Shown: positions 1-10,209 of the stretch, piece after piece | Layout: every line of letters starts with the position of its first letter | How positions within the stretch are numbered: the stretch's first letter is position 1 | Assembly: GCF_022965805.1 (NCBI RefSeq) | Contig: NC_133117.1 | Location: 7,030,183-7,094,182 of the forward strand | Direction: 5' to 3' | Origin: Primulina eburnea | Lineage: Eukaryota; Streptophyta; Magnoliopsida; Lamiales; Gesneriaceae | DNA: 64,000 bases | Translations under genes and position numbers: made by a program | Notes under the pieces: model-generated | Database searches by the model: none | What the model saw: the letters and a program-made list of their open reading frames with translations, nothing else | What the model was told of the DNA's origin: nothing

Positions 1-300
1 AACATGTACAATCGGGATATTCTCATAATATTTTAAAATTTATTTTCTATATTTGAAATAAAATCATGGATAACAACAACATCATGATATTCAATAAATT
101 TAAAAAAAATATTGAAAATTAAAGGTAGAAACATGGTTGAAGTAATGTAATTAACGCCAAAAAAAGTTTGATTGCTTATTTAAAAATTTATAATAAAGAA
201 CACATTTACTCAAAATATTTCAATCATCATCAGTCAATATTAAAGACTCTACAACAATATTTTAAATAAGATAATAAAGTATGAAACAAGTGATATAAAG
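1..300 (-). pseudogene. hAT transposase relic, downstream part (continues off the left edge)
   Basis: Read on the minus strand, this stretch continues the hAT transposase relic of 33764-34694 after removal of element C, which sits exactly between the two parts (TSD taaag at 296-300 and 33759-33763). The translation is broken by stops and frameshifts. Phrases resembling the hAT core survive: LNSLYHLFHTLL near 265-300 sits where the family has its R-W-N-S-T-Y motif, and KYYENIPIVHV near the left edge sits where it has K-F-x-K-Y-W. What is seen is the contiguity with the right-hand relic; the family call here rests on weak similarity. The remainder of the transposase would lie left of the window. 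Confidence 0.4.
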
Positions 301-772
301 TGAAGGATCCTTTGCAAAGCACCTTGAGGTCCTTCTAACAAAATATTCTCCAAGAGCTACAATAACTCGTGTTCTAAGAATGTATACATCGATGAATTAG
401 ATCGAGTTTGGTATAGAACCAAGCGAAAAACACTCGAAATAATCATTCGTTAAGAAACATTGATATATTTGTATATCCTGTGTAAATGAATAACCAAAAG
501 ACTAGATTAGTTTATTTTTTTAATTAGTTCAGTTATGGTGAGAACTGAACCAAAGGATGCTACAACTGGTTAAATCAGTTTGAAAACAATAGTTAAACAG
601 TTAAATACACAATATATGTTTATGGATGTCCAGAGACTTCAACTGCTCCTATGTCACCCCTTCTACCACCTCAGGTAGGGTCCACTAGAAGACTTTGATT
701 TATACAACTACTTATACAAACCCACCCAGCTTAGGACTTACTAATTGCCTAACTGAACTCCTAGACTAGACT
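301..772 (-). repeat. Element C 3' LTR, first piece
   Basis: This piece matches 32323-32793 of the right LTR, including the shared run tgtatacatcgatgaattag. It stops at the agact target site (768-772), where element A entered. The LTR continues at 16885-17280 and then at 30732-31256. In element orientation this is the end of the 3' LTR. Confidence 0.88.
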
Positions 773-2639
773 TGTAAGGCTCGAGATTATTAGTTTTCAT
801 TGACGTACGACTCGAAGGATATGAGAATGCATGTCATAAGATGAAAGTACAAAATATTTCAGGTGTGCGAGGCCGCACCCGCGCTTAGAACAAGAGTGCA
901 CCCACGGTCATAAATTATGGAATTTTGAATGTCTTGCTATTCGTAGCATCACCGCACCCGCGGTGCAGAAAGACCGCACCCGCGGTCGTCGCTGTTGAAA
1001 AATAAAAATCATGCCAAAGCATGAGCGCACCCGCGGTCTAGACATGAGCGCACCCCGGTGCTGCATGCGAGAAGTCCACCCCTTCTTCTTAACGTGACAC
1101 ATGGCATGGTATATATATGGAATGGTGCTGATTCGTGTTTTCTTCACTTCCAGCACAGAGAACCGAGACTTTCTCTAAGAATCCTCAAGTTTTCTTCAAG
1201 GTTTGAGGTCAGATATCTCAAGATTTAGCTACCCGAATTTAGTTCCGATATCGGTTTTGAACTCCTTGCATCACAGGCTAGAAAAGGGTGTAAGTTTCCT
1301 TCAATTACAACATGTTTTGATTCATATGTGTTGGGAGAATTAGGATTTGAGTTAAGAAATATGTTCTTATGATTATAAGGATTGTAAATTTGAAACCGAA
1401 CGAAGAAATGATATCGAACTCAATTGTTATAAGTTTTAGCATATATTGACATGAGATTATGCAGATTTTGAGATCTTGACATAGATATTATGATGATTAT
1501 AAGCTGAGAATTGTACAATGTTGATATATGTTGAATTGGATTAAACGGTATCGAAGAATTATGTCGTTATGCCGTCGATTTATACCAAGATTGATTAAGA
1601 ATTGTATAAAACTTGTTGTGAGTTGTTTGTTGATATGGTATCTATCAACAATTGCCATTTCAGATTTGGAGTGACAGAGTTTGTATCCCGACTTCGAGAC
1701 TTCGATTTATTTCACAACAAGGAAGGTATAAGCTATGTTTGTTTGGGAAGCCACAACTCAAATAAGATATTATTTGAGTCTCCCAACCAAAATCACATAC
1801 TAGAATTATTGTATATATGGTAACATGTTTATAAATTGATTATAGAGTTATATTCAATCTTGTTACATGATTATGCTTTGATTATAGAATTGTATTCAAG
1901 CATGTAAGATCATTGTAATATTCAGATATGAATATGAGCATGCTTTGTTACAGGTTGATAGTCATTGCATTTAAGATAGGAGAGTCGTTGACAGCCATTG
2001 TCAACTATCTAGATGTTCGGTGTATCTCAGCTTAGGAGCAGCCTTGACTCCTATTGCAGTCGTTGATACAGCTCAGACCGAAGTCTAGGAATAAGACGTA
2101 CCGTCACCCCGAGTGGGAGGGTAGGTGACAGCCATTGACGTCTTATTCACACCGGGATCCCTAGAGTTCTAGTCGAGTCGAGTCCAGACATGGTTTGATT
2201 CGCATTGCATTGCATGTTTATATGATTGTCATTCATAATAGCATGTTTCATGTTTAGATTGATTATATGCATGTATACATGTTTATACTGGGATTTGTTC
2301 TCACCGGAGTTTCCGGCTGTTGTTATGTTTGTATGTGTGCATAACAACAGGTGGGGCAGGATCTGGGTCATGCAGAGGATGAGAGATGGACATAGCGTGG
2401 TGATCTCGGGCATAGCAGAAGAACTAGTAGTTGTACCTTTGTTATGTACTGTATTTTATTACTAGTTGTTGAGAATGGATGGAACAAGACATATTGTACC
2501 TTATGTTTGTAATTTAAATAAAGAATTTATGTTGTTTATATACATTAGATCTAATGTTGAAAAGCGAAAATTTGACCCACTTTTTATATTAATGATCCAT
2601 TAAATCCCAAAGAAAAGAATTAGAGCCCGGGTCCCCACA
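773..2639 (+). repeat. Element A 5' LTR
   Basis: 1867 bp, TG...CA. It has a TATA-like stretch at 1110-1118 and perfect short hairpins CACCGC-ACCC-GCGGTG (950-965) and GACCGC-ACCC-GCGGTC (972-987). The 3' LTR has at least five such hairpins, and this copy is about 109 bp shorter, mostly because hairpin units are missing. No protein of its own is expected; the short open frames in it are incidental. Confidence 0.92.
1110..1118 (+). promoter_or_regulatory. TATA box of element A 5' LTR
   Basis: The run tatatatatgg lies about 120 bp downstream of the hairpin cluster and inside the LTR, as expected for the start of the genomic RNA. The same run recurs at 7971-7979 in the 3' LTR. The assignment is inferred from position and sequence. 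Confidence 0.6.
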
Positions 2640-2644
2640 ACAGG

Positions 2645-2657
2645 TGGTATCAGAGCA
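2645..2657 (+). other. Primer-binding site of element A
   Basis: The sequence tggtatcagagca lies five bases after the 5' LTR and is complementary to the 3' end of plant initiator tRNA-Met. This primer is typical of plant Ty3 and many Ty1 elements, and it fixes the plus orientation. Confidence 0.9.
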
Positions 2658-2902
2658 GTAGGTTCTGTAGACTGAGATAGAGTAGAATGAGCGGGGTAGA
2701 TCGAGTCATCTTCCTTGTTTATATCATGCTAGCATATCATGATTTATTGCTTTCCCTATTACGTGTTGTGTTATCTGATTTGATTGCAGCATGTATTGGT
2801 TAAGACTGAATCAGAACCGATTCTGGATCAGAGGTAAATGATCAGAGGAGGGCTGAGACAGTTGGTATAGATTGTATACTAAACTGTTTAAATAGCAGAT
2901 AC

Positions 2903-3949
2903 ATGCCTCCTAGAAGAGCAGCCGTTCCTTTACGACCACCAGTACCAGAACAGGGTAGCACATCTGGTGATACGATGGATGTCACTGCTACGCCTATGGA
3001 GACTCTATTAAAGCGATTCCAGTCTTTCCGACCACTGACCTTAAAGGGTACAGAAAATGCAATTGAATGTGAAAGCTGGTTGGAGGATATCGAGATGTTA
3101 TTCGAGTCTCTGGAATATAATGACGAGAAGCGAGTGAAACTCATTGGCCATCAACTGCAAGACGTGGCTAAGTATTGGTGGTTGAGTATAAGGAGAGCAC
3201 TAGAACAGCGTGGCACTGAGATTACATGGAAAGCATTCAAGACAGAGTTTTATCAGCGATTCTTTCCTGTATCCTACCGTAAAGATAAAGGCGCTGAATT
3301 TGCAAACCTGAGGCAAGGGCAATTGAACATTGAAGAGTATGTTGCTAAATTTTATTCTTTGCTTCGCTTTGCACCTCACGTTTCAGGTAATGATGAGGCC
3401 GTAGCAGATCAGTTTATAAATGGCCTGAATCCAGATATCTTTACGTTGGTAAATACGGGGAGACCCAACAACTTCTCGGATGCATTGAATCGTGCCAAAG
3501 GAGCAGAAGCAGGATTGCTTAGGCAACGGAGTGTTCCGTATGTTGCTCCGAGTCCAAGACCGCCACTACCTCCAGCACAACCTCCTCCTAGATTGGATAG
3601 CGGCGGAAGTAGCAGCGGACGGAAGGATCCGTTAAAAGCAATGGGCAAACAGTTTAAGAGGGCAGGGAGCAGTTCGTCGAGCTCCAGCGGGTCAAGACAG
3701 AGAGGTCCTGGCCAGAGTTTAGAGGCGATGAGTGGATATTGCAGTACGTGTGGAGGTAAGCATGCCACAGAACAGTGTCAGGGTGTAGTGGGCAGATGTA
3801 ACATATGCAAGCAACCGGGGCATTATGCCAAGGTCTGTCCTCAGAGAAGTGGTGCATCGAGATTTCAGGCTGCAGGGTCGTCTGCCTCAATGACTCAGCC
3901 TGAGAGGCAAGCTTCATCTGTTCACTTATTTCAGCCGCCACCTATATAG
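2903..3949 (+). pseudogene. Element A gag (capsid/nucleocapsid), ends at an in-frame UAG
   Basis: 348 codons starting MPPRRAAVP. Residues 40-200 form the retrotransposon Gag domain (W-L-E-D, K-Y-W-W, then A-N-L-R-Q-G). A Pro-rich and Ser-rich linker follows at 215-270, and then a CCHC zinc knuckle (C-N-I-C-K-Q-P-G-H-Y-A-K-V-C) near 297-310. The stop TAG at 3947-3949 is in the same reading frame as the downstream protease/RT frame, which remains open from it. In relatives such as element B, gag and pol are one frame, so the TAG most simply reads as a CAG-to-TAG change. The next bases (ACC) do not resemble the known plant readthrough context. The protein would package the element RNA in cytoplasmic particles. 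Confidence 0.88.
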
Positions 3950-5734
3950 ACCCAGCCTCGAGCCAGAGGTGGTCAGACCGGGAGCCAGCCGACCCGACAA
4001 CAGGCTCAAGTGTTTGCGTTGACAGAGGAGCAAGCACAAGATGCCCCAGATGATGTCATTGCAGGTAACTGTTTCCTTTGCGGTTATCATGCCTATATAT
4101 TGATAGATACGGGTGCATCGCATACATTCATATCGGAACGATTTGCATTATTGCATTCTTTGCCTGTTGAGTCCTTGTTAGATGTTGTGTCTATTAATTC
4201 TCCGTTGGGAAGTGGTTTGATAGCTGTGACCACGGTTAGACATTGCATCTTACGGTTTGAGGGTCATGAAATTGATCTAGATTGCATAGTACTCGGATTA
4301 GATGATTTTGATTGTATTGTTGGAATTGACATGTTAACAAAGTACAGAGCCACCGTGGATTGTTTCCACAAGATTGTCAGATTCAGACCAGAAATGGCAG
4401 AAGAGTGGAAATTCTACGGTAAGGGTTCCAGATCTCGGATTCCCTTGATTTCGGCTTTGTCTATGAATAAGTTATTGCAGAAAGTAGCAGATGGGTTCCT
4501 TGTATATGCTGTAGATGTTCAGAAATCGAGCCCGACATTGGCAGATTTGCCAGTAGTACGGGAATTTGCAGATGTGTTTCCAGAAGAAATTCCAGGATTA
4601 CCTCCAGTGCGAGAGGTAGATTTTAGTATTGATTTGATTCCAGGTACCACTCCTATTTCGAGAGCTCTGTATAGGATGGCACCGATAGAGTTGAAAGAAT
4701 TGAAAGCACAATTGGAAGATCTGCTAGCCAAGGGATATATCAGACCTAGTGTATCTCCTTGGGGCGCTCCGGTACTATTTGTGCGAAAGAAAGATGGATC
4801 GATGCGGTTGTGTATCGATTACAGGCAATTGAATAAGGCAACAATAAAGAATAAGTATCCTTTGCCTAGAATTGATGATTTATTTGATCAGTTGCAGGGA
4901 TCCTCGGTGTATTCTAAGATTGATTTGCGATCCGGATATCATCAGCTCCGAGTTCGAGATGTCGATATACCGAAGACAGCATTTCGAACCAGGTATGGGC
5001 ATTACGAATTTATTGTCATGCCTTTTGGTTTAATAAATGCTCCGGCAGTATTTATGGGCTTGATGAATCAAATCTTTCAGAGGTATCTGGATGATTTTGT
5101 GATTGTTTTTATCGATGACATTCTAGTGTATTCTAAGAACAGGAATGAGCATGCAGAACATCTCAGAATTGTGTTGCAGACACTGAGAAATGATAGATTG
5201 TATGCCAAATTGTCAAAGTGTGAATTTTGGTTGAATCGAGTTGTCTTTTTGGGACATATCATATCTGGAAATGGTATTTCTGTAGATCCGAGTAAAGTGG
5301 AAGCTGTGATCAGTTGGCCGAGACCGACTTCTGTGCCAGAGATACGCAGTTTCATGAGTCTAGCAGGATACTATAGACGATTCATCCAAGATTTCTCCCG
5401 TATTGCGAAACCAATTACACAATTGACACAGAAGAATGCGCCATTCCTATGGTCTGAGGAGTGTGAGTCTAGCTTTCTAGAATTGAAGAAGAAGCTGACC
5501 AGTGCACCTGTCTTGATGATTCCTTCAGGTACGGGTGATTTCGTTGTATATTGTGATGCCTCTCACAGAGGTTTGGGATGTGTTCTTATGCAGCGAGGTC
5601 ATGTGGTCGCATATGCCTCACGACAGTTGAAGACTCACGAGACTCGATACCCCATTCATGATCTGAATTGGCGGCTATCGTATTTGCACTCAAGATCTGG
5701 CGTCATTATCTGTATGGCGAGAAATTTGAGCTAA
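3950..5734 (+). pseudogene. Element A pol, protease and reverse transcriptase part
   Basis: In frame with gag. The aspartic protease motif [12 protein letters not shown] lies near 4100-4135. The RT domain follows, with [20 protein letters not shown] and the catalytic [10 protein letters not shown] around 5104-5133. RNase H begins with [14 protein letters not shown] near 5546. Around 5660 one base is missing relative to element B, which shifts the frame so that it ends at 5734. A further gap of about 17 bp near 5730 removes the RNase H T-D-H-K region. RT itself looks intact, but a complete Pol cannot be made. Confidence 0.9.
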
Positions 5735-7417
5735 AATACTTGTTTTCTCAGTCGGAGTTGAACATGAGGCAGCGTAGATGGCTTGATTTGTTTAAAAGAC
5801 TTTGATTGCGAGATCAAATATTATCCAGGGAAGTCAAATGCAGCAGCAAACGCCTTAAGTCGAAAGGTTTGCTCCTTATCCTTATCAACGATAGGTGTTA
5901 CAAAGCTAGTTGAAAATTGCTGTTTCTCTGGACTAGAATTTGATACAGATAGGAGGCCACTACGACTTGGTGCTATTCAAGTTAAGCCGGACTTGATCAT
6001 GAGGATCAAAGAAGCTCAACGAACCGATCAGAATGTGCAAAGATCGATTTAGATGGTCAGAGCAGGACATTTATCAGAATATCAAGTACGTGATCATGTG
6101 CTGTATGTGAATAACCGCCTTGTAATGCCAGATGTTTTAGACTTGAGACATCAGATTATGTCCAAAGCACACTGCAGTCGGTTCAGCATTCATCCTGGTG
6201 GCAGGAAGATGTATAATGATTTGAAGACACAGTTCTGGTGGAAGCAGATGAAGTCAGACATCGCAAAATATGTGTCTAAATGCTTGAACTGCCAACAAGT
6301 GAAGGCCGAGAGGAAGAAGCCCGGAGGGTTACTTCAGAGTTTAGCTATTCCAGAATGGAAATGGGATCACATATCCATGGATTTCGTGACGAAGTTACCT
6401 CGATCTTCCCGAGGCTGTGATGCGATTTGGGTCGTTATCGACAGATTGACCAAATCAGCTTGTTTCATCCCGTACAGAATGACTTACAGACACGATCAGA
6501 TGGCGGAGATATATGTTCGAGAGGTAGTCAGATTACATGGTGTACCGAAGTCTATCGTATCAGATCGTGATCCACGATTCACTTCACACTTCTGGCACAG
6601 TTTACAACAGGCCTTAGGTACAACATTACACCAGAGTACTGCTTATCATCCTCAGACAGACGGACAGTCAGAGCGGACTATCCAGACGTTAGAGGATATG
6701 TTGAGAGCCGTAGTGCTAGATTTTGGCACTAGTTGGCAAGATTCTCTACCTCTTTGTGAATTCTCTTACAATAATAGCTACCAGACGAGCATTGAGATGG
6801 CACCGTTTGAAGCTTCATATGGTAAGAAGTGCAGATCTCCGCTATACTGGGATGACATCTCCGAGGTACCAAAACTTGGACCAGATATGATTCGTGACAT
6901 GACTGAGAAGGTGAAAGTCATTCAGAAGAGGATGAAGACGGCACAAGATAGGCAAGCAAAATACGCCAACATCAGACGTAGACCGCTAGTATTTGAGCAA
7001 GGAGACATGGTGTTTCTAAAGATTTCCCCATTCAGAGGCGTTGTCAGATTTGGCAAGCGTGGAAAGTTGTCTCCTAGATACGTCGGTCCTTACGAGATCC
7101 TAGAGAAGATTGGCGATCGAGCATATCGACTGGCTCTTCCTCCTTCTCTATCCGGTATACATGACGTTTTTCATGTATCGATGTTGCGTAGATACATGCC
7201 AGATATTTCTCATGTCATTCAGCCTGACGAAGCTGAGCTTGATCAGACATTGAGCTATATTGAACAACCGATACATATTCTGGATCGGAAGGAAAAGAAG
7301 CTCAGAACGAATACTATTCCTCTAGTGAAAGTCCAATGGAGTCGTCACGGCGCTGAAGAAGCGACATGGGAGACAGAAGCCGACATGCGACAGAAACACC
7401 CCGAGTTATTTCAATGA
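5735..7417 (+). pseudogene. Element A pol, RNase H end, integrase and chromodomain-like tail
   Basis: The frame resumes with [20 protein letters not shown] (end of RNase H), meets another TAG at 6050-6052, then stays open to 7417. Counting from 6053, the zinc region (H-x-x-x-x-x-x-H ... C-L-N-C) is at residues 35-85. The integrase triad is D110 (S-M-D-F), D171 (V-S-D-R-D) and E207 (Q-S-E-R-T), with 35 residues between the last two as required. The C-terminal GPYEILEKIGDRAYRLALP module and a VQWSRHGAEEATWE tail match plant chromoviruses with a divergent chromodomain. An extra A near 5795 is another frameshift. Confidence 0.9.
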
Positions 7418-7480
7418 TGTAAGTATTGATCTAACTTTGATGTTATTACTTTTGATGCTTGCATTGATAGAATGATGTGC

Positions 7481-7518
7481 GATTTCGAGGGCGAAATCAT
7501 TTCTTAGAGGGGGAGAAA
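7481..7518 (+). other. Element A pre-PPT hairpin and polypurine tract
   Basis: A perfect hairpin GATTTCG-AGGG-CGAAATC (7481-7498) is followed by the purine run agagggggagaaa (7505-7518) directly before the 3' LTR. The purine tract primes plus-strand DNA. Very similar hairpins precede the PPT in elements B and D. Confidence 0.8.
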
Positions 7519-8340
7519 TGTAAGGCTCGAGATTATTAGTTTTCATTGACGTACGACTCGGAGGATATGAGAATGCATGTCATAAGATGAAAGTACAAAA
7601 TATTTCAGTTGTGAGAGGCCGCACCCGCGCTTAGAACAAGAGTGCACCCGCGGTCATAAATTATGGAATTTTGAATGTGCTGCCGAAGCCACACCGCACC
7701 CGCGGTGCTAGGAGACACCGCACCCGCGGTGTATGGACAGAAAGTTGGCCATTTTATTCGTAGCATCACCGCACCCGCGGTGCAGAAAGACCGCACCCAC
7801 GGTGACAAGACCGCACCCGCGGTCTTGTAGGGACCGCATCCGCGGTCGTCACTATTGAAAAATAAAAATCATGCCGAAGCATGAGCGCACCCGCGGTCTA
7901 GACATGAGCGCACCCACGGTGCTGCATGCGAGAAGTCCACCCCTTCTTCTTAACGTGACACATGGCATGGTATATATATGGAATGGTGCTGATTCGTGTT
8001 TTCTTCACTTCCAGCACAGAGAACCGAGACTTTCTCTAAGAATCCTCAAGTTTTCTTCAAGGTTTGAGGTAAGATATCTCAAGATTTAGCTACCCGAATT
8101 TAGTTCCGATATCGGTTTTGAACTCCTTGCATCACAGGCTAGAAAAGGGTGTAAGTTTCCTTCAATTACAACATGTTTTGATTCATATGTGTTGGGAGAA
8201 TTAGGATTTGAGTTAAGAAATATGTTCTTATGATTATAAGGATTGTAAATTTGAAACCGGAACGAAGAAATGATATCGAACTCAATTGTTATAAGTTTTA
8301 GCATATATTGACATGAGATTATGCAGATTTTGAGATCTTG
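7519..8340 (+). repeat. Element A 3' LTR, first piece
   Basis: Homologous to 773-1482 of the 5' LTR, but with extra hairpin units: 7692-7707, 7715-7732, 7767-7782, 7805-7828 (10-bp stem) and 7832-7847. It ends at the target site tcttg (8336-8340), where element B entered. A TATA-like run lies at 7971-7979. The LTR resumes at 15721. Confidence 0.92.
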
Positions 8341-8416
8341 TGTAGTATCCCGATTCCTAATTTGAGTTAATTATTGGATTAATTATTTTCGGTAGGATCG
8401 GAAGGACCGAACCGGG

Positions 8417-8662
8417 TTCGGATCGTCCGAAGAGGGTTCGGAGCGTCCGAAGGTGGTTCGGACCGTCCGAGACAGGTGTCTGGAAGACGTGGAAGGGTTC
8501 TGGACACGTGGTAAAGTTCGGATCGTCCGATCGGGGTTCGGATCGTCCGAGACAGGTGGCTGTACTCGTGGAAGTCATGCAAGGTTCGGATCGTCCGATC
8601 AGGGTTCGGACCGTCCGAAGTGTACCGGATCGGATCGTACGAAGTGGTTCGGAGCGTCCGAA
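8417..8662 (+). repeat. Hairpin array in element B 5' LTR
   Basis: The core TTCGGA(T/G/C)CGTCCGAA recurs at 8417, 8437, 8457, 8517, 8537, 8585, 8605 and 8648, with a degenerate copy near 8630. Each is a 5- to 6-bp stem around a three-base centre. The same array is repeated at 14446-14691 in the 3' LTR. Confidence 0.9.
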
Positions 8663-8669
8663 CACTGGC

Positions 8670-8678
8670 TATAAATAG
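8670..8678 (+). promoter_or_regulatory. TATA box of element B 5' LTR
   Basis: TATAAATAG sits directly after the hairpin array; the 3' LTR copy is at 14699-14707. It is close to the plant TATA consensus and would start the genomic RNA in this LTR. Confidence 0.8.
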
Positions 8679-9704
8679 AGACGCGAGGCTTCATTTGTGA
8701 CTCGCCATTTCAGAGTGTTCCAGAGCATTTCAGTCGTTTCTGACAGGTTCTAGTCTTTTTCCGAGGTTCGGGCACTAGCGGGGAGCTACTAGTGTTGTAG
8801 CGGAGCTGTGCTCTAGTTTGGAGCTAGCGGCACCAGTGGGCTGACTGCGGACGCAGGCGTGAGTCTAGGACTGATTGTTAGGATCTGCTGGTTTGAGGGA
8901 CGAAAGTACTATCCGAGATATCCTGGTCGAGTATACATCCTTATATGTGTTGCATGATTATGTGGTGCATTGATATATGTCATATGATGCATGCTATTAT
9001 GTCATGTTTTATGATGCATGTTGTATTTCATGTTGAGCCGTATCTCCTTCGAGATAGCCTTTACTGTTGAGCTGTATCTCTTTCGAGATAAGCTATATCT
9101 TGTGGGGCCGCTCAGCCCTGTCTTGTCTTGTGGACGCATGGACACCGAGAGTACACAGTGGCCGACGGGTCCGGAGGGCTTCGGTGATCCGGGACATTTT
9201 AGGTCCACGTCTGTTCTTGTAGTGGATGCAGTGACCCAGAGGAGTACCGCGCGGCACTATCCACTTGGCGCCTCTAGACTGAGCATTTTGAGATCCTTTG
9301 TTACTCCTGTTTCTTGACTACCCTGGTATCATATCATAGCATGTGCATTTCATATAGGCTTGTATACTCATGCTTTTGTACTGGGCGTTCTTATCGCTCA
9401 CGTCCTCGGTTTTGTTTATCTTGGACACCCCATTCCCACGGGGCAGGCCTCAGGTTGGATGGCTCAGGAGGAGGAGGAGGAGGACGTTGAGTAGCCGGTG
9501 GAGTTATTTATTCAGTACTCTTTGATTCGATATGGTTGTACCGTATACTTTCTTTTCATTCTGAGTCGTTATTGATTTTCGATGGGGTTGTATAACTATC
9601 ATTTGTTGACCTTTTTCGCTATTATCTCTGATTGTTATTAATTAAGTTAATTGCATGCTTAGTTCTTGATTAGTAGGTGATTCTGGAACGGGTCACTACA
9701 TTTA

Positions 9705-9717
9705 TGGTATCAGAGCA
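9705..9717 (+). other. Primer-binding site of element B
   Basis: tggtatcagagca, four bases after the LTR, complementary to initiator tRNA-Met. Confidence 0.9.
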
Positions 9718-9798
9718 TGCTTATGATTTTGGGATATAGATTTTGTTTTGGGATTTTCGTGGATCATTTTACCATTTTCCCTATTCTATCTTGTAGCG

Positions 9799-10209
9799 AT
9801 GGCTGACCACTTTGGTGATGAGAGTAGTCAGGGAAGTGTAGGTCGTTGGGGTGACCAGGACGATCGTAGGCGTCATCGTGAACATCGTCATCGTCGGGAT
9901 GGTCCTAGGCGTTTTGATTTGCACCGTTTCATTCAGATGGGGCCTAAGCCTTTAGTCGGCGGTGAGACTCCCGATGATGCTGAGGATTGGTTAGAGCGCA
10001 TGGAGAGCTGTTTCCGTGCATTCCAGTGCACCGAGGAGCAGAGGATGGAGACCCTTAGTTTTCTTCTTGAGGGCCGTGCGCGCAAGTGGTGGCGATCGAC
10101 TTCTGCGCCGATAGTTCAGTCCCAGGGTAGGGTGACTTGGGGCCGATTTCCGTGCAGCGTTCATGCAGCTGTATTTTCCTCCAGCCCTTTGCCAGGCAAA
10201 GACGATTGA
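9799..10209 (+). pseudogene. Element B gag, N-terminal part before a +1 frameshift
   Basis: The ATG at 9799 (MADHFGDESSQGS) is chosen because the protein becomes Gag-like from here; the upstream in-frame ATG at 9748 only adds a hydrophobic stretch from the leader. A basic N-terminus (RRRHREHRHRR) is followed by the Gag domain (A-E-D-W-L-E-R-M-E, R-K-W-W). At 10139-10142 a run of four Gs, where three would keep the frame, shifts translation into a tail ending at 10209. The correct frame continues in 10163-14173. This is a one-base lesion in an otherwise fresh element, or a sequencing error in a G run. Confidence 0.88.

Larger units (their letters stand above)
8341..9700 (+). repeat. Element B 5' LTR
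   Basis: 1360 bp. It contains about nine copies of a TTCGGA-NCG-TCCGAA hairpin between 8417 and 8662, ending eight bases before the TATA box. A GGA/AGG trinucleotide run near 9467-9484 is nine bases longer than in the 3' LTR. Confidence 0.95.

Noticed and set aside
908..1156. Minus-strand frame across the hairpins of LTR A
   Set aside because: It is produced by the repeated R-P-R-V-R-S codons of the hairpin unit; not conserved in length in the 3' LTR.
8417..8662. Regularly spaced palindromes in LTR B as a CRISPR-like array
   Set aside because: Plant nuclear DNA inside an LTR, with no unique spacers of constant length and no cas genes; the array is duplicated with the LTR.
8357..8674. Open frames on both strands through the LTR B hairpin array (repeated again at 14386-14703)
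   Set aside because: They arise because the repeat unit lacks stops in these frames. They read as F-G-R-S-E-P-type repeats without any supporting context, lie in the LTR upstream of TATA, and differ by strand only because the units are palindromic.
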